A stretch of DNA of 64,000 nucleotides from assembly GCF_900188385.1 (NCBI RefSeq), contig NZ_FZOI01000004.1:186001-250000 (forward strand). The letters run 5' to 3'. Made by a program: the position numbers and the translations under genes. The notes beneath the pieces are model-generated. The model saw nothing but the letters and a program-made list of their open reading frames with translations, ran no database searches and had not been told where the DNA came from. This document shows, one piece after another, positions 8,488-17,925 of the stretch (positions within the stretch are counted from its first letter, which is position 1; every line of letters begins with the position of its first letter). Source of the stretch: Azospirillum sp. RU38E. Its GTDB lineage: Bacteria; Pseudomonadota; Alphaproteobacteria; Azospirillales; Azospirillaceae.

Positions 8488-10131
8488 TCACCCAACCTTG
8501 CCCGCATTGGCCACGGCGATCAGGCCCTGGGTGCTGGCATCATGGGCCTTGGCGGCCTCACCCTCCAGTTCGGGCAGGATCACCTTGGCCAGCTGCTTGC
8601 CCAGCTCCACGCCCCACTGGTCAAAGCTGTTGATGTTCCAGATGATGCCCTGCACGAACACCTTATGTTCGTACAGCGCGATCAGCATCCCCAGCCGGTA
8701 CGGGTCCACGGCATCGACCAGAATGGTGTTGGTCGGGCGGTTGCCGGTGAAAATCTTGTGCGGCAGCAGGGCTTCCAGGGCGACCCCCGTCTTGCCTTCC
8801 TTCACCAGCTCGGCCCGCACTTCATCGCCATTCTTGCCGCGCATCAGCGCTTCGGTCTGGGCAAAGGTGTTGGACAGCAGCATGGCATGGTGGCGGCCCA
8901 GCGGGTTCTGCGAGGTCACCGGCGCAATGAAATCGCAGGGGATCAGGTGGGTGCCCTGGTGGATCAACTGATAGAAGGCGTGCTGGCCATTGGTGCCCGG
9001 TTCGCCGAAAATGATCGGGCCGGTGGTGTAATCCACCGGGTTGCCCTGGCGGTCCACCGACTTGCCGTTGCTCTCCATATCCAGCTGCTGCAGATAGGCC
9101 GGCAGGCGGGCCAGATACTGGTCATAGGGCAGCACGGCGTGGGCCGAGGCACCCCAGAAATTGCCGTACCACACACCCAGCAGACCCAGGATCACCGGCA
9201 TGTTCTGCGCCAGGGGGGCGGTGCGGAAATGTTCGTCCATGGCATGGGCGCCGGCCAACAATTCGCCGAACTTCTCCGGCCCCACCATCAGGGCGATGGG
9301 CAGGCCGATGGCCGACCACAGGCTGTAACGGCCGCCCACCCAGTCCCAGAAGCCGAACATATTGTCGGTATCGATGCCGAACTTCGCCACTTCGCCGGCA
9401 TTGGTGGACAGGGCCACGAAATGTTTGGCCACGTCGGCCTCTGACCCGCCATTGGCCAGGAACCAGTCCCGCGCCGTATGGGCGTTCGCCAGCGTTTCTT
9501 GGGTGGTGAAGGTCTTGGACGCGATGATGAACAGGGTGGTGGCCGGGTCCACCTTCTTCAACACATCGGCAATATGGGTGCCGTCAACGTTGGAGACGAA
9601 ATGCGCCGCCAGATGCGGATGATGCCAGGGCGTCAGCGCCTGCGTCACCATCACCGGCCCCAGATCGGACCCGCCAATGCCGATATTGACGATATCGGTG
9701 ATGGGCTGGCCGTCAAAGCCGCGCCATTCGCCATCGCGCACCTTGTGGCAGAAGGCATACATGCGGGCCAGCACACCCTGCACATCGGGCATCACATCCT
9801 GGCCATCCACCAGCACCGGCCGGTCGGCGCGGTTGCGCAGCGCCACATGCAGGACGGCACGATCCTCGGTGATGTTGATCTTTTCACCGGCATACATGGC
9901 ATCGCGCATCCCCTCCAGATTCTGCTGGCGGGCCAGGTCCAGCAGCAGGGACAGGGTGTCGTCGGTGATGCGGTTCTTGGCGTAATCCAGCAACATGCCG
10001 TCAAACGCGATCCTGTACCGGTCAAACCGGCCCGCATCGGCGGCGAACAGGTCGCGCAGACTGGTGCCTTCCAGGGCGGCACGGTGGGCGGCAAGGGCCT
10101 GCCAGGCGGGGGATTGGGTAAGACGGGACAT
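8488..10131 (-). CDS. pgi: Glucose-6-phosphate isomerase
   Basis: This cytoplasmic enzyme interconverts glucose-6-phosphate and fructose-6-phosphate. The 547-aa length matches E. coli Pgi (549 aa). Conserved blocks include [59 protein letters not shown] with the active-site Glu/His region, and the C-terminal [15 protein letters not shown] with the catalytic lysine. The start at 10131 is preceded by GGAGAAG. The open frame extends 23 codons further upstream but without family similarity. Confidence 0.97.
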   Translation of the reverse strand: MSRLTQSPAWQALAAHRAALEGTSLRDLFAADAGRFDRYRIAFDGMLLDYAKNRITDDTLSLLLDLARQQNLEGMRDAMYAGEKINITEDRAVLHVALRNRADRPVLVDGQDVMPDVQGVLARMYAFCHKVRDGEWRGFDGQPITDIVNIGIGGSDLGPVMVTQALTPWHHPHLAAHFVSNVDGTHIADVLKKVDPATTLFIIASKTFTTQETLANAHTARDWFLANGGSEADVAKHFVALSTNAGEVAKFGIDTDNMFGFWDWVGGRYSLWSAIGLPIALMVGPEKFGELLAGAHAMDEHFRTAPLAQNMPVILGLLGVWYGNFWGASAHAVLPYDQYLARLPAYLQQLDMESNGKSVDRQGNPVDYTTGPIIFGEPGTNGQHAFYQLIHQGTHLIPCDFIAPVTSQNPLGRHHAMLLSNTFAQTEALMRGKNGDEVRAELVKEGKTGVALEALLPHKIFTGNRPTNTILVDAVDPYRLGMLIALYEHKVFVQGIIWNINSFDQWGVELGKQLAKVILPELEGEAAKAHDASTQGLIAVANAGKVG

Positions 10132-10317
10132 CGGATCACTTCTCCGGTGCTGCGGATGCAGGGTTGCGGCCAGAGTGATAGCACGAAGAATGCCTTTCAC
10201 AAGACATCCATGTAACGCATCACCCCCTAAATCCGGTTATTTTGCAACATATGGAAAGAACCGGCCAGGATGCGGGACGAAATGCCAATATAGAACCAAA
10301 ACCAGACCAATGCCAAT

Positions 10318-10866
10318 CTAGAACGCTTCCGCATCCCCCTGAAACGGCACCGGCTCGGAAACGCGATAGCCCTTATCCTGGTTGAAGCGCATCCCGGCCT
10401 TGGCGCCGGCCATTTTTTCGCTGGCGGCCCACACCATGTAACGCCGGCCACCCCGCCAGGATTGCGCCACCTCGTCCGGGGCCTTGCGGGCCAGTGTGTT
10501 GAAGTCCGGGTGCGAGATGGTCAGCATGAAGGCCTGGTCGCCCAGGTTCTTGCGTTCATCAAAAACATAGATCTGCGAATCGTTGCCTTTTTCTCGCCGG
10601 GCCGCCGCTTCCCCATCCTCGATCATGTCATGCAACATCGCCAGCTCGCGGTGCTGCTGCATTTCCTCCCGGCGCAGGCCGAGGGTGACGGCCGCCTTCT
10701 CACGCATATGCTTGCGGGCCTGCTGCACCCGCGCCAGCATGGTGCTTTCCATGGCCTTGGCGCGACGCAGGCGCTTGGAAATGCCGCTGATCACCTGCAC
10801 CATCACCACGCCGCCGGCCAGCAGGCCAAACCAGATGGGCAATGTGCTGAACAAGGAACTGATCAT
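10318..10866 (-). CDS. Unknown membrane-anchored protein with a basic helical region
   Basis: The product (182 aa) is not recognised. It has one N-terminal hydrophobic segment (about 9-28), then a long highly charged helical stretch (about 30-95, rich in Arg, Glu, Gln and Met), then a C-terminal part with several aromatic residues (RRYMVWAASEKM). It starts in a 4-bp ATGA overlap with the preceding gene of the same general architecture, so the two are very probably co-translated and may form a complex. Nothing suggests an enzymatic function. Confidence 0.75.
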   Translation of the reverse strand: MISSLFSTLPIWFGLLAGGVVMVQVISGISKRLRRAKAMESTMLARVQQARKHMREKAAVTLGLRREEMQQHRELAMLHDMIEDGEAAARREKGNDSQIYVFDERKNLGDQAFMLTISHPDFNTLARKAPDEVAQSWRGGRRYMVWAASEKMAGAKAGMRFNQDKGYRVSEPVPFQGDAEAF

Positions 10867-11489
10867 ACGTTCCCCCCGCTCTCGACCACAGCCTTCATCT
10901 CTGCGGCCTGCAGGGGCGTCAGCTCATCGGCATCGCTCTGCGGCTCCGTGATTTCAGAGATGAAAAAGCCGGTCGCCGGCGGATAGGTACGCTCGGCCAG
11001 GGCCTTGGCATCGCCAATGGTCGGGGCCCAGATCACCACCTGCTGGGTGCGAGCCCAGCTGCGGGACAGGAAGGGATGTTCCTTCTGGTCCAGCTGGGCC
11101 CGCTGCACATGACGGTTCACAACATAGGCGATGAATTTGCGGGCTGGCCTTTCTGTCCGCAGAAAAGCCTCCTCCTCCCCGATCACCCGCATCAATTGGG
11201 AGCGGGCGATTTTCAGGTCGTTCAGGCGCTTGTTGATCATGTAATGGCGTCGGCGGGCGGATTTAACCTGGGCATCCAGCCGCACCAGACGCGGCAACAT
11301 CGCCTCGCGCCGCTGTTCAAACCGCTGGGCGGCCAGCATATAGCGGTTAAACTTGCTCTCCAGCCCCTGCCCTTCAAATCGGCGACGCAGGGAGCTTTCG
11401 ACCGAATGGGCGATCCCCAGGCCGATCACATAGGACATGCCGCCAACGATAAGGAAAACGATAGCGGCTTCGACAAGTTTTTCGATCAT
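10863..11489 (-). CDS. Unknown membrane-anchored coiled-coil protein
   Basis: The product (208 aa) is not recognised. An N-terminal hydrophobic segment (about 7-27, with GGMSYVIGLG) is followed by a long basic helix likely to form a coiled coil (about 34-115), and then a globular part with PATGFFISEITEP near 170. It is the first gene of a translationally coupled pair with the 182-aa protein. Both have one membrane anchor plus a cytoplasmic helical rod, which suggests a heteromeric membrane assembly. The ribosome-binding site is weak. Confidence 0.75.
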   Translation of the reverse strand: MIEKLVEAAIVFLIVGGMSYVIGLGIAHSVESSLRRRFEGQGLESKFNRYMLAAQRFEQRREAMLPRLVRLDAQVKSARRRHYMINKRLNDLKIARSQLMRVIGEEEAFLRTERPARKFIAYVVNRHVQRAQLDQKEHPFLSRSWARTQQVVIWAPTIGDAKALAERTYPPATGFFISEITEPQSDADELTPLQAAEMKAVVESGGNV

Positions 11490-11770
11490 TCATCGCAGCC
11501 GGAAGCGGCGGGCGACACCCGCCCGGATGGCAATAACCATAAACTGCTTTGCATCTGCGGAAAAGGCCGGTGCCGGATAAGAAGAACCCGCCATCCCGCG
11601 GGCAAGCGGAATGGCGGGCCAGTCGATGCGGCGTCGGGCGGGGAAAAAGGGGTGGGGGCACCCGCCCGTCGATACCGGGGGCGTACCCCGGTGAAGAAAA
11701 TCTGCCCGTTACCCCGCCCCGCCGCTGTGACCGGCATCACCGAAACACGCGATTTTCTTGTACAATTCTC

Positions 11771-12511
11771 TCAGTTTTGGTTCAGATCGATCAGTTCCCC
11801 ATGCAGGGCGCAGGCTGGCACGGCAAATTCCACAATGGCGCGGGCCACCATTACCGGATCCTGCAGGCTGGCCGGATCTTCCCCCGGAAAGGCCTTGGCG
11901 CGCAGGCCGGTGCGCGCCGGGCCGGGGTCCAGCAGATTAACCCGCAGGGTGGTGTTCAGCGTTTCCGCTGCCCAGGTGCGGCCCATCATGTCCAACGCCG
12001 CCTTGGCCGCGGCATAGGCGCTCCAATAGGCGATGGGCTCCCGGCCCACCCGATCGGTCAGCAACAGGGCACGCCCGGCATCGGACCTGCGCAGCAGCGG
12101 ATCGGTGGTGCGGATCAGGCGCAGCAGGGCGGCCACGCCGACACCGAACACCTTGTCCCAATCCTTCGGATCGGCATGGGCGATGGGGCCCAGGGAACCG
12201 AGCTGGGCGGCAGCATGGACGAAAATATCCAGCCGACCGAACCGTTCATACAGCGCCGGCCCCAACGCATCCAGCTTCACCCCATCCATCAGATCCTGCG
12301 GGATCAGGGTGGCGGCACCACCCTTGGCGCGGATACGGTCATCCACCTCTTCCAGCGCACCGACGGTGCGGGCCAGCAGCACGACATGCGCGCCCTCCAG
12401 GGCAAGCTGTTCGGCCACGGCCGCACCAATGCCCCGGGAGGCACCAGTGACAAGGGCGACACGCCCGGCCAGGCGCTGCGGCTGCGGGCTGGGTTGGGTG
12501 GGGCTGCTCAT
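11771..12511 (-). CDS. Short-chain dehydrogenase/reductase (SDR)
   Basis: This NAD(P)-dependent classical SDR is 246 aa long. The Rossmann glycine motif TGASRGIG lies near residue 22, the catalytic pair is in SAYAAAK (YxxxK), and PGPARTGLRA follows the usual position after the active site. The structural NNAG motif is replaced by HAAAQ, as in the YciK-like subgroup. The substrate is unknown. The start at 12511 is chosen because AGGA lies 6 bp upstream; the ATG at 12517 is too close to that site. It lies downstream of rne but is separated from it by rne's terminator. Confidence 0.9.
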   Translation of the reverse strand: MSSPTQPSPQPQRLAGRVALVTGASRGIGAAVAEQLALEGAHVVLLARTVGALEEVDDRIRAKGGAATLIPQDLMDGVKLDALGPALYERFGRLDIFVHAAAQLGSLGPIAHADPKDWDKVFGVGVAALLRLIRTTDPLLRRSDAGRALLLTDRVGREPIAYWSAYAAAKAALDMMGRTWAAETLNTTLRVNLLDPGPARTGLRAKAFPGEDPASLQDPVMVARAIVEFAVPACALHGELIDLNQN

Positions 12512-12653
12512 GATCATTCCTGTATTCCGATGGGCGGTGCCACGGGCACCGTCCCTGCAAACCGCGATGGTAGAAGGCCGGCTGGTATTAGCCTATCCGG
12601 ACCTTTGGGGAAAGACGCTGCGGCCCCATGCCGCCGCCTGAAAATGCCGACAG

Positions 12654-12687
12654 AAAAAAGGGGAGGTGGCCTGGCCCCTCCCCTTTT
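12654..12687 (-). terminator. Rho-independent terminator of rne
   Basis: A perfect 11-bp stem (12656-12666 with 12677-12687) and a 10-nt loop, read on the minus strand, end in a run of T residues complementary to A 12654-12659. It follows the rne stop by 24 bp. Confidence 0.92.
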
Positions 12688-12710
12688 CCGTCTCAGCGAT
12701 GGGCTGCCGG

Positions 12711-15700
12711 TCAGGCCTTACGGCTCCACCAGCCACCACGCCGGGGCTTCTCCGTCGCCGGCTCGGCCGCCGACTCCGGGGCCGGCGTGGCAACCGGGGC
12801 CGGCTCCACCACCGGGGCGGGCGGCACCGGCTCGCTCACCTGTTCGGCTGCCGGAACCTCGGCCGCCACAGGCTCCGCCACCTTCTTGCGGCTGCGGGGC
12901 GGCGCCTTCTTCTTCGGTGTGGCCGCTTCCTCAGCCACCGGCTCCACCGCAACCGGTGCTTCCACCGGAACCTCGGTAACCACCGGCGCTTCGGTCACCG
13001 CATCCGCCACCTTCTTACGGCTGCGGGTCGCCCGCTTCTTCGGCGCTGCCGCTTCCTCGGCCACCGGTTCCACAGCGGCGGGAGCCTCCACCGGTGCTTC
13101 GACAACCACCGGGGCTTCCACCGCCGGTTCAGCCACCTTCTTGCGGCTGCGGGTCGCCCGCTTCTTCGGCGCTGCCGCTTCCTCGGCCACCGGTTCCACA
13201 GCGGCGGGAGCCTCCACCGGTGCTTCCACCGTCGGCGCGGCCTCGGCGACCGGTTCAACCGGGGCAGTCACCACCGGTTCAGCAGCCGGCACCTCGGCCG
13301 TGACAGGGGAGGCGGCCTCCTCGGCCCCCTCCTCGTCAGACTCGCCATCGGCCGACAGCTCGTCACCCCGGCGACCGCGACGGCGACCGCCACGCTTGCC
13401 ACGACGACGCTTCTTCTGAGCGGCCTCGTCCTCACCAGCGGCCGCTGCCTCTTCAGCCTCGTCCTCTGACTCTTCAGCGGCCGGCTCTACCGCCTCGGCT
13501 TCGACAATCGGGTCAGCAGCGGCAGCGGGGATTTCGGCCGTATCAGCTTCCTGATCCGCCTCGTCCTCACCCTCTGCCTCATCGGACTGGTCACCATTGG
13601 CATCGGTACCGGTACCCTCACCGCGTTCACCCCGGCGACGACGGCGACGGCGACGGCGGCGACCATCACGGTCACGGTCCCCGTTACCCTCACCACGATG
13701 GCCATTCTGGACGGGGGCGGGGGCTTCAACCTCCTCTTCCTCCGGCTCCACCGGCACAACCTCTTCCACCTCGGCCTCTTCGGCCTCCATGGCGCGTTCG
13801 GTCTGGGCCATCACGCGTTCGGCACTGACCGGGGCCACGGCGATATCATCGCTGGCCAGCCGGGCGCGCAGACGCTCCAGCCGGTGGTCGGTACCGGTCA
13901 GATGGTCATCGGCCTGCAGATAAACGCGCAGACCATGGCGCCGCTCGATATCCGCCAAAGCTTCACGCTTATGGTTCAGGATATAAAGCGTGACGGCCGA
14001 AGCGCAGGTGACGGTAATCTCCGCCGAACGCTTGCGGATGCCCTCTTCCTCCACCGCGCGCAGAATGGCCAGGGCGGCGCTTTCCAGGCTGCGGATCATG
14101 CCGGTGCCCTGGCAGTGCGGGCAGCGCTCGAAATTGATTTCCTGCAGGCTGGGGCGCAGGCGCTGACGCGACAGTTCCAGCAGACCGAAGGCAGAAATCC
14201 GGCCCAGCTGGATGCGGGCGCGGTCGGCCTTCATGCAATCCTTCAATCGCTTTTCAACCGACGCATTGTTGCGCGGGTCTTCCATGTCGATGAAGTCGAT
14301 GACGATCAGGCCCGCCAGATCGCGCAGGCGCAGCTGGCGTGCCACCTCTTCAGCGGCCTCCAGATTGGTGCGCACCGCCGTCTCTTCGATATTGCGTTCC
14401 TTGGTGGAACGGCCCGAATTGACGTCGATGGCGACCAGCGCCTCGGTCTGGTTGATGACGATATAGCCGCCGGATTTCAGCTGGACGATAGGGTTGAACA
14501 TCGTCTCAATCGCACCTTCCACCTGGAAACGGTGGAACAGCGGGATGCCTTCATCCTGATAAAGCTGGATCTTCTTGGCGTGGCTGGGCATCAGCATCCG
14601 CATGAAGTCCTTGGCCACCTGATACCCGGCCTCACCCTCGACATGCACTTCGTCAATGTCGCTGGAATAGAGGTCGCGGATGGTGCGCTTGATCAGATTG
14701 GCTTCTTCATAGATCAGCGCCGGGGCCACCGACTGCAAAGTCGTCTCCCGGATGCTGTCCCACAGCCGCATCAGATATTCCAGATCGCGGCGGATTTCCG
14801 GCTTGGACCGTTCAATACCCGCCGTGCGCAGGATGACCGACATGCCCGAGGGAATGTCGAAATCCTCCAGCATTTCCTTCAGGCGCTTGCGGTCGGCCGG
14901 GTTGGTGATCTTGCGGGAAATGCCGCCACCACGCGGGGTGTTGGGCATCAGCACCGCGTAACGGCCGGGCAGAGACAGGAAGGTGGTCAGCGCGGCACCC
15001 TTGTTGCCGCGCTCTTCCTTCGTCACCTGCACCAGCAGAATCTGGCGACGCTTGATAACTTCCTGAATCTTGTAAGATTTCATCGGCCGGCGGCGCGGCT
15101 GGCGCTGCTCTTCCGGCTCAACCTCCTCTTCCACCTGCTCCGGTGCTTCCACCGCGGCGGCAACCGGGCGGGGGCCGGGGCGCGGACGGCGGCGGCGATT
15201 GTCGCGGCCGCTGCTATGCACGAAGGGCGAACCATCGCCGGCTTCGGCTTCACCGGCGGTCGGGTCGATCACCTCCCCCGTCTCGCCATCGGCATCGCCG
15301 CTGATCCCCGGCTCTACGCCGTCGCTGTCAACGCCCGATGCATCGCCATTGCCCTCTTCCCCGACGATCAGGGCGGGGGCGCCACCGCCCACATCTTCGG
15401 GCGCCGGCAGCGGCGGTTCCTGCTCAATGGGGGTTTCGCCGTCGGTCTCCGTCTCCGCCCGTTCCATGGCGCGGGCTTCACGCTCTTCCGCCAGCTCCTG
15501 CTGTTCACGCAGCAGCGCCTCACGGTCGGCGACGGGAATGCGATAATAATCGGGATGGATTTCAGAAAACGCGAGGAACCCATGCCGGTTCCCGCCATAT
15601 TCAACGAAGGCCGCCTGAAGCGACGGCTCCACCCGGATGACCCGGGCCAGATAAATATTGCCCTTTAACTGCTTCCTGGAGGCGATCTCGAAATCAAGCT

Positions 15701-15779
15701 CTTCCAGGCGGTTACCATTAACCACAACGACCCGGGTTTCCTCCGGATGCGTGGCGTCCACAAGCATACGCTTGGCCAT
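12711..15779 (-). CDS. rne: Ribonuclease E
   Basis: This endoribonuclease (1022 aa) is the core of the RNA degradosome for mRNA decay and rRNA/tRNA processing. The N-terminal S1 domain is split by an acidic/Arg insertion of about 130 residues (about 96-229), a feature of alphaproteobacterial RNase E. Catalytic aspartates lie at about D452 (AIDVNSGRS) and D495 (IVIDFIDMED), and the Zn-link is CPHC at 553-556. The C-terminal ~400 residues are disordered: an acidic part, an Arg-rich RRRRRRR segment and three Pro/Ala/Val/Glu repeats ending in GGWWSRKA. The start MAKRMLVDATH at 15779 has GGGGAC upstream; the frame extends 36 codons further without family similarity. Confidence 0.97.
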   Translation of the reverse strand: MAKRMLVDATHPEETRVVVVNGNRLEELDFEIASRKQLKGNIYLARVIRVEPSLQAAFVEYGGNRHGFLAFSEIHPDYYRIPVADREALLREQQELAEEREARAMERAETETDGETPIEQEPPLPAPEDVGGGAPALIVGEEGNGDASGVDSDGVEPGISGDADGETGEVIDPTAGEAEAGDGSPFVHSSGRDNRRRRPRPGPRPVAAAVEAPEQVEEEVEPEEQRQPRRRPMKSYKIQEVIKRRQILLVQVTKEERGNKGAALTTFLSLPGRYAVLMPNTPRGGGISRKITNPADRKRLKEMLEDFDIPSGMSVILRTAGIERSKPEIRRDLEYLMRLWDSIRETTLQSVAPALIYEEANLIKRTIRDLYSSDIDEVHVEGEAGYQVAKDFMRMLMPSHAKKIQLYQDEGIPLFHRFQVEGAIETMFNPIVQLKSGGYIVINQTEALVAIDVNSGRSTKERNIEETAVRTNLEAAEEVARQLRLRDLAGLIVIDFIDMEDPRNNASVEKRLKDCMKADRARIQLGRISAFGLLELSRQRLRPSLQEINFERCPHCQGTGMIRSLESAALAILRAVEEEGIRKRSAEITVTCASAVTLYILNHKREALADIERRHGLRVYLQADDHLTGTDHRLERLRARLASDDIAVAPVSAERVMAQTERAMEAEEAEVEEVVPVEPEEEEVEAPAPVQNGHRGEGNGDRDRDGRRRRRRRRRRGERGEGTGTDANGDQSDEAEGEDEADQEADTAEIPAAAADPIVEAEAVEPAAEESEDEAEEAAAAGEDEAAQKKRRRGKRGGRRRGRRGDELSADGESDEEGAEEAASPVTAEVPAAEPVVTAPVEPVAEAAPTVEAPVEAPAAVEPVAEEAAAPKKRATRSRKKVAEPAVEAPVVVEAPVEAPAAVEPVAEEAAAPKKRATRSRKKVADAVTEAPVVTEVPVEAPVAVEPVAEEAATPKKKAPPRSRKKVAEPVAAEVPAAEQVSEPVPPAPVVEPAPVATPAPESAAEPATEKPRRGGWWSRKA
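12892..13226 (-). repeat. Tandem repeats within the rne C-terminal coding region
   Basis: Three copies begin at 12892, 13021 and 13147 (period 129, then 126 bp). Copies 2 and 3 are identical over 80 bp (13021-13100 and 13147-13226). They encode a repeated disordered unit of about 42 residues with KKRATRSRKKV followed by Pro/Val/Ala/Glu. The exact identity suggests recent duplication or gene conversion and could vary in copy number. Confidence 0.9.
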
Positions 15780-16342
15780 ATGTCGTCCCCGTGGCGAAGA
15801 AACCCCACCCACCCGTGCGACGGGACGGGGGAAGGGCCTTGCCACCATTTCGGTGCGAGGCATTCGGCGGCAGTCATTGCCAACCACGTCGAACAGCGCT
15901 GCCCAAAAATTAAGAAACGGGAAGCAGCCAGGACGCGAACAACACCATCACCGGGCAGCACACCGGCGAACCGGCACACCACCAACCTCAAGGTTTCCAC
16001 AGCACCACGCGCCGCCGGGGTTGAACCCCTGGCAAGCGTCACAGACAACGGGCGCAAAGGCAGCAGAAATCTGCCGGCAGCGCGGTCCCGGAGCGCGACG
16101 CCGAAGCCCGGGAGGGCAAGGACGACGCATGGTTTGTCGCAAGAGACACCATAAACAGGAGTAGCCCCCTTCCACAATGATAGATTTGCATCTGGCGGAT
16201 AGGGGATGTGCGTTTTCTGCTTCACAAGGGGCGATTGGCCGGATGGGGATAAAGCGATTTCTCATCAACGCCGTTGAAGTGGCTGATTTTCCGTGCCTAT
16301 AAAAGTGCTGGTATTTCATCACCGCCGGGGGACGGAACAGGC
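15780..16342. other. Long divergent intergenic region between rne and the amidase gene
   Basis: No convincing gene was found in these 563 bp. They contain the promoters and leaders of two divergent genes. The rne side is GC-rich, with several short inverted repeats. The amidase side (about 16160-16320) is more AT-rich and probably holds the promoters. A long rne 5' leader is known in E. coli to mediate RNase E autoregulation; a similar role here is inference. Confidence 0.5.
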
Positions 16343-17800
16343 GTGACGCGCCGTCAGCATCCCGCAGGAACCGGGGCCGACCACGCCCGGCAGCAAGGCC
16401 GGTTCGCGTGGCCGGTTTTTTGCGCACTCCTGCTGGCCCTTCTCTGGCTGCTGCCCTGGCAGGCGGCCCGCGCCGGTGAGGATGGCCGGATCGCCCTGAA
16501 TCAGGCCCAGGTGGCCGCCATCCGCCCGCCCGCCTCCCCGGCTTTGTCCCAGATTCTCGACGCCCGGCTGGGCGTGCATCCGGACAAGACGCGCTTTGTG
16601 CTGGAACTGACCCAGCCGGTCCCCTTCCGGGTGCAGACCCAATCATCGCCCCATAGTGTGGTGATCGATCTGGCCGATGTCGCCTGGGGCGGGGCCATGC
16701 TGCCCGGCCGGGGGCTGGTGCTGGCGGTGGCGTCGGACAATGTCGCCCCCGGCCGGGTTCGGCTGGTATTGCCAACAACGGGGCCGGTGCGGGTGGCGCT
16801 GGCGGAGATCATTCCGCCGCGCGATGGCCGCCCGCCGCGTTTCATCCTGGATCTGGTGCCCGCCAGCGGCCCGCCGCACGCGAGTGCTCCGCAAACCATC
16901 GGCACCCTGCCCCCCCTGCCCGCACCCAGCGGCGCACAGGAACCGATCGGCACACCGCCGGAGATGGCGGCCAGCGTCACCGGCCCCCAGCCCAGCGCCA
17001 ACGGCCCGCAATCGGCCGGCACACCCGGTGCCGGCCTGGTGGTGGCCGCTGCCAGCCTGGGCAGCGCGCCACTGCCACCCCGACCCAAGCCACCGGCCAA
17101 GGTGGAATTGCCGCTGATCGTCATCGATCCCGGCCATGGCGGCCAAGACCCCGGCGCCATCGCCGGCAATGGCACCTACGAGAAGGACATCACCCTGGCC
17201 ATGGCGCGGGAGCTGCGGCGGCAATTGCTGGCCAGCAAGCGCTATCGGGTGGTGCTGACGCGCGACAAGGATATTTTCATCCCCCTGCGCGACCGCGCCG
17301 CCGTGGCCCGCGACCAGGGGGCAAGCCTTTTTATCTCCCTGCACGCCGACAGCATCGACCGCAAGCAGGTGCGCGGCCTGTCCATCTATACGCTGTCAGA
17401 AAAGGCATCGGATCGGGAGGCGGAAACCCTGGCCCAGCGGGAAAACCGCGCCGATGCGCTGGGCGGGCTTGACCTGTCGTCGCAGCCGGAACAGGTGGCC
17501 AATATTCTGATCAACCTGTCCCAGCGGGAAAAGATGAACCAGTCGCGCCGCTTCGCCGCGCTGGTGCTGACCAGCCTGGACAAGGCGATTGCCGTGCTGC
17601 CCTCGCCCCTGCGTTCCGCCGGGTTCGGGGTGCTGACCGCACCCGATGTCCCCTCGGTGCTGGTGGAGATGGGCTATCTTTCCCACACGCAGGATGCCAA
17701 GCTGCTGACCACCAGCACCCACCGCCGCCGCATGGCTGCCTCACTCGTGCGTGCCGTGGATGGCTACTTTTCGCCGGGCGCGGGCCGGAAACGGTCATGA
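16343..17800 (+). CDS. amiC: Periplasmic N-acetylmuramoyl-L-alanine amidase with AMIN domain
   Basis: This zinc amidase (485 aa) cleaves the stem peptide from murein during daughter-cell separation. A basic N-terminus is followed by a hydrophobic segment (about 22-41) and an ARA-G cleavage site. The AMIN targeting domain spans about 70-172 and a Pro/Ala-rich linker about 177-255. The amidase_3 domain (about 256-477) contains IDPGHGGQDPGA, the glutamate in GTYEKDITL, ISLHADS and VLVEMGYLSH, so the zinc ligands and catalytic glutamate are present. GTG 16343 is preferred over TTG 16274 because it gives a sensible signal sequence. It precedes the PBP1A gene in an order common in alphaproteobacteria. 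The AmiC/AmiA subclass is not certain. Confidence 0.92.
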   Translation: MTRRQHPAGTGADHARQQGRFAWPVFCALLLALLWLLPWQAARAGEDGRIALNQAQVAAIRPPASPALSQILDARLGVHPDKTRFVLELTQPVPFRVQTQSSPHSVVIDLADVAWGGAMLPGRGLVLAVASDNVAPGRVRLVLPTTGPVRVALAEIIPPRDGRPPRFILDLVPASGPPHASAPQTIGTLPPLPAPSGAQEPIGTPPEMAASVTGPQPSANGPQSAGTPGAGLVVAAASLGSAPLPPRPKPPAKVELPLIVIDPGHGGQDPGAIAGNGTYEKDITLAMARELRRQLLASKRYRVVLTRDKDIFIPLRDRAAVARDQGASLFISLHADSIDRKQVRGLSIYTLSEKASDREAETLAQRENRADALGGLDLSSQPEQVANILINLSQREKMNQSRRFAALVLTSLDKAIAVLPSPLRSAGFGVLTAPDVPSVLVEMGYLSHTQDAKLLTTSTHRRRMAASLVRAVDGYFSPGAGRKRS

Positions 17801-17925
17801 GGGCGACATAATCTTCACGAGATTGCTAGAATAGCGGGATGAAGGCGGGCCGATGCCTCGGCGCCGCCGTTATGGTGTTTTCTGCTGATGCGGGTGCGGG
17901 CGCCCGTATGGGAACGGGTTGGAAC

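Noticed and set aside
11674-11692. Hairpin ACCGGGG/CCCCGGT downstream of the SDR gene as terminator
   Set aside because: There is no T tract on the minus strand after the stem, and the surrounding 281 bp contains no other supporting signal.
16020-16040. GGGGTTGAACCCC resembling a tRNA T-arm in the rne leader
   Set aside because: No acceptor, D or anticodon arms can be folded around it; it is a simple hairpin.
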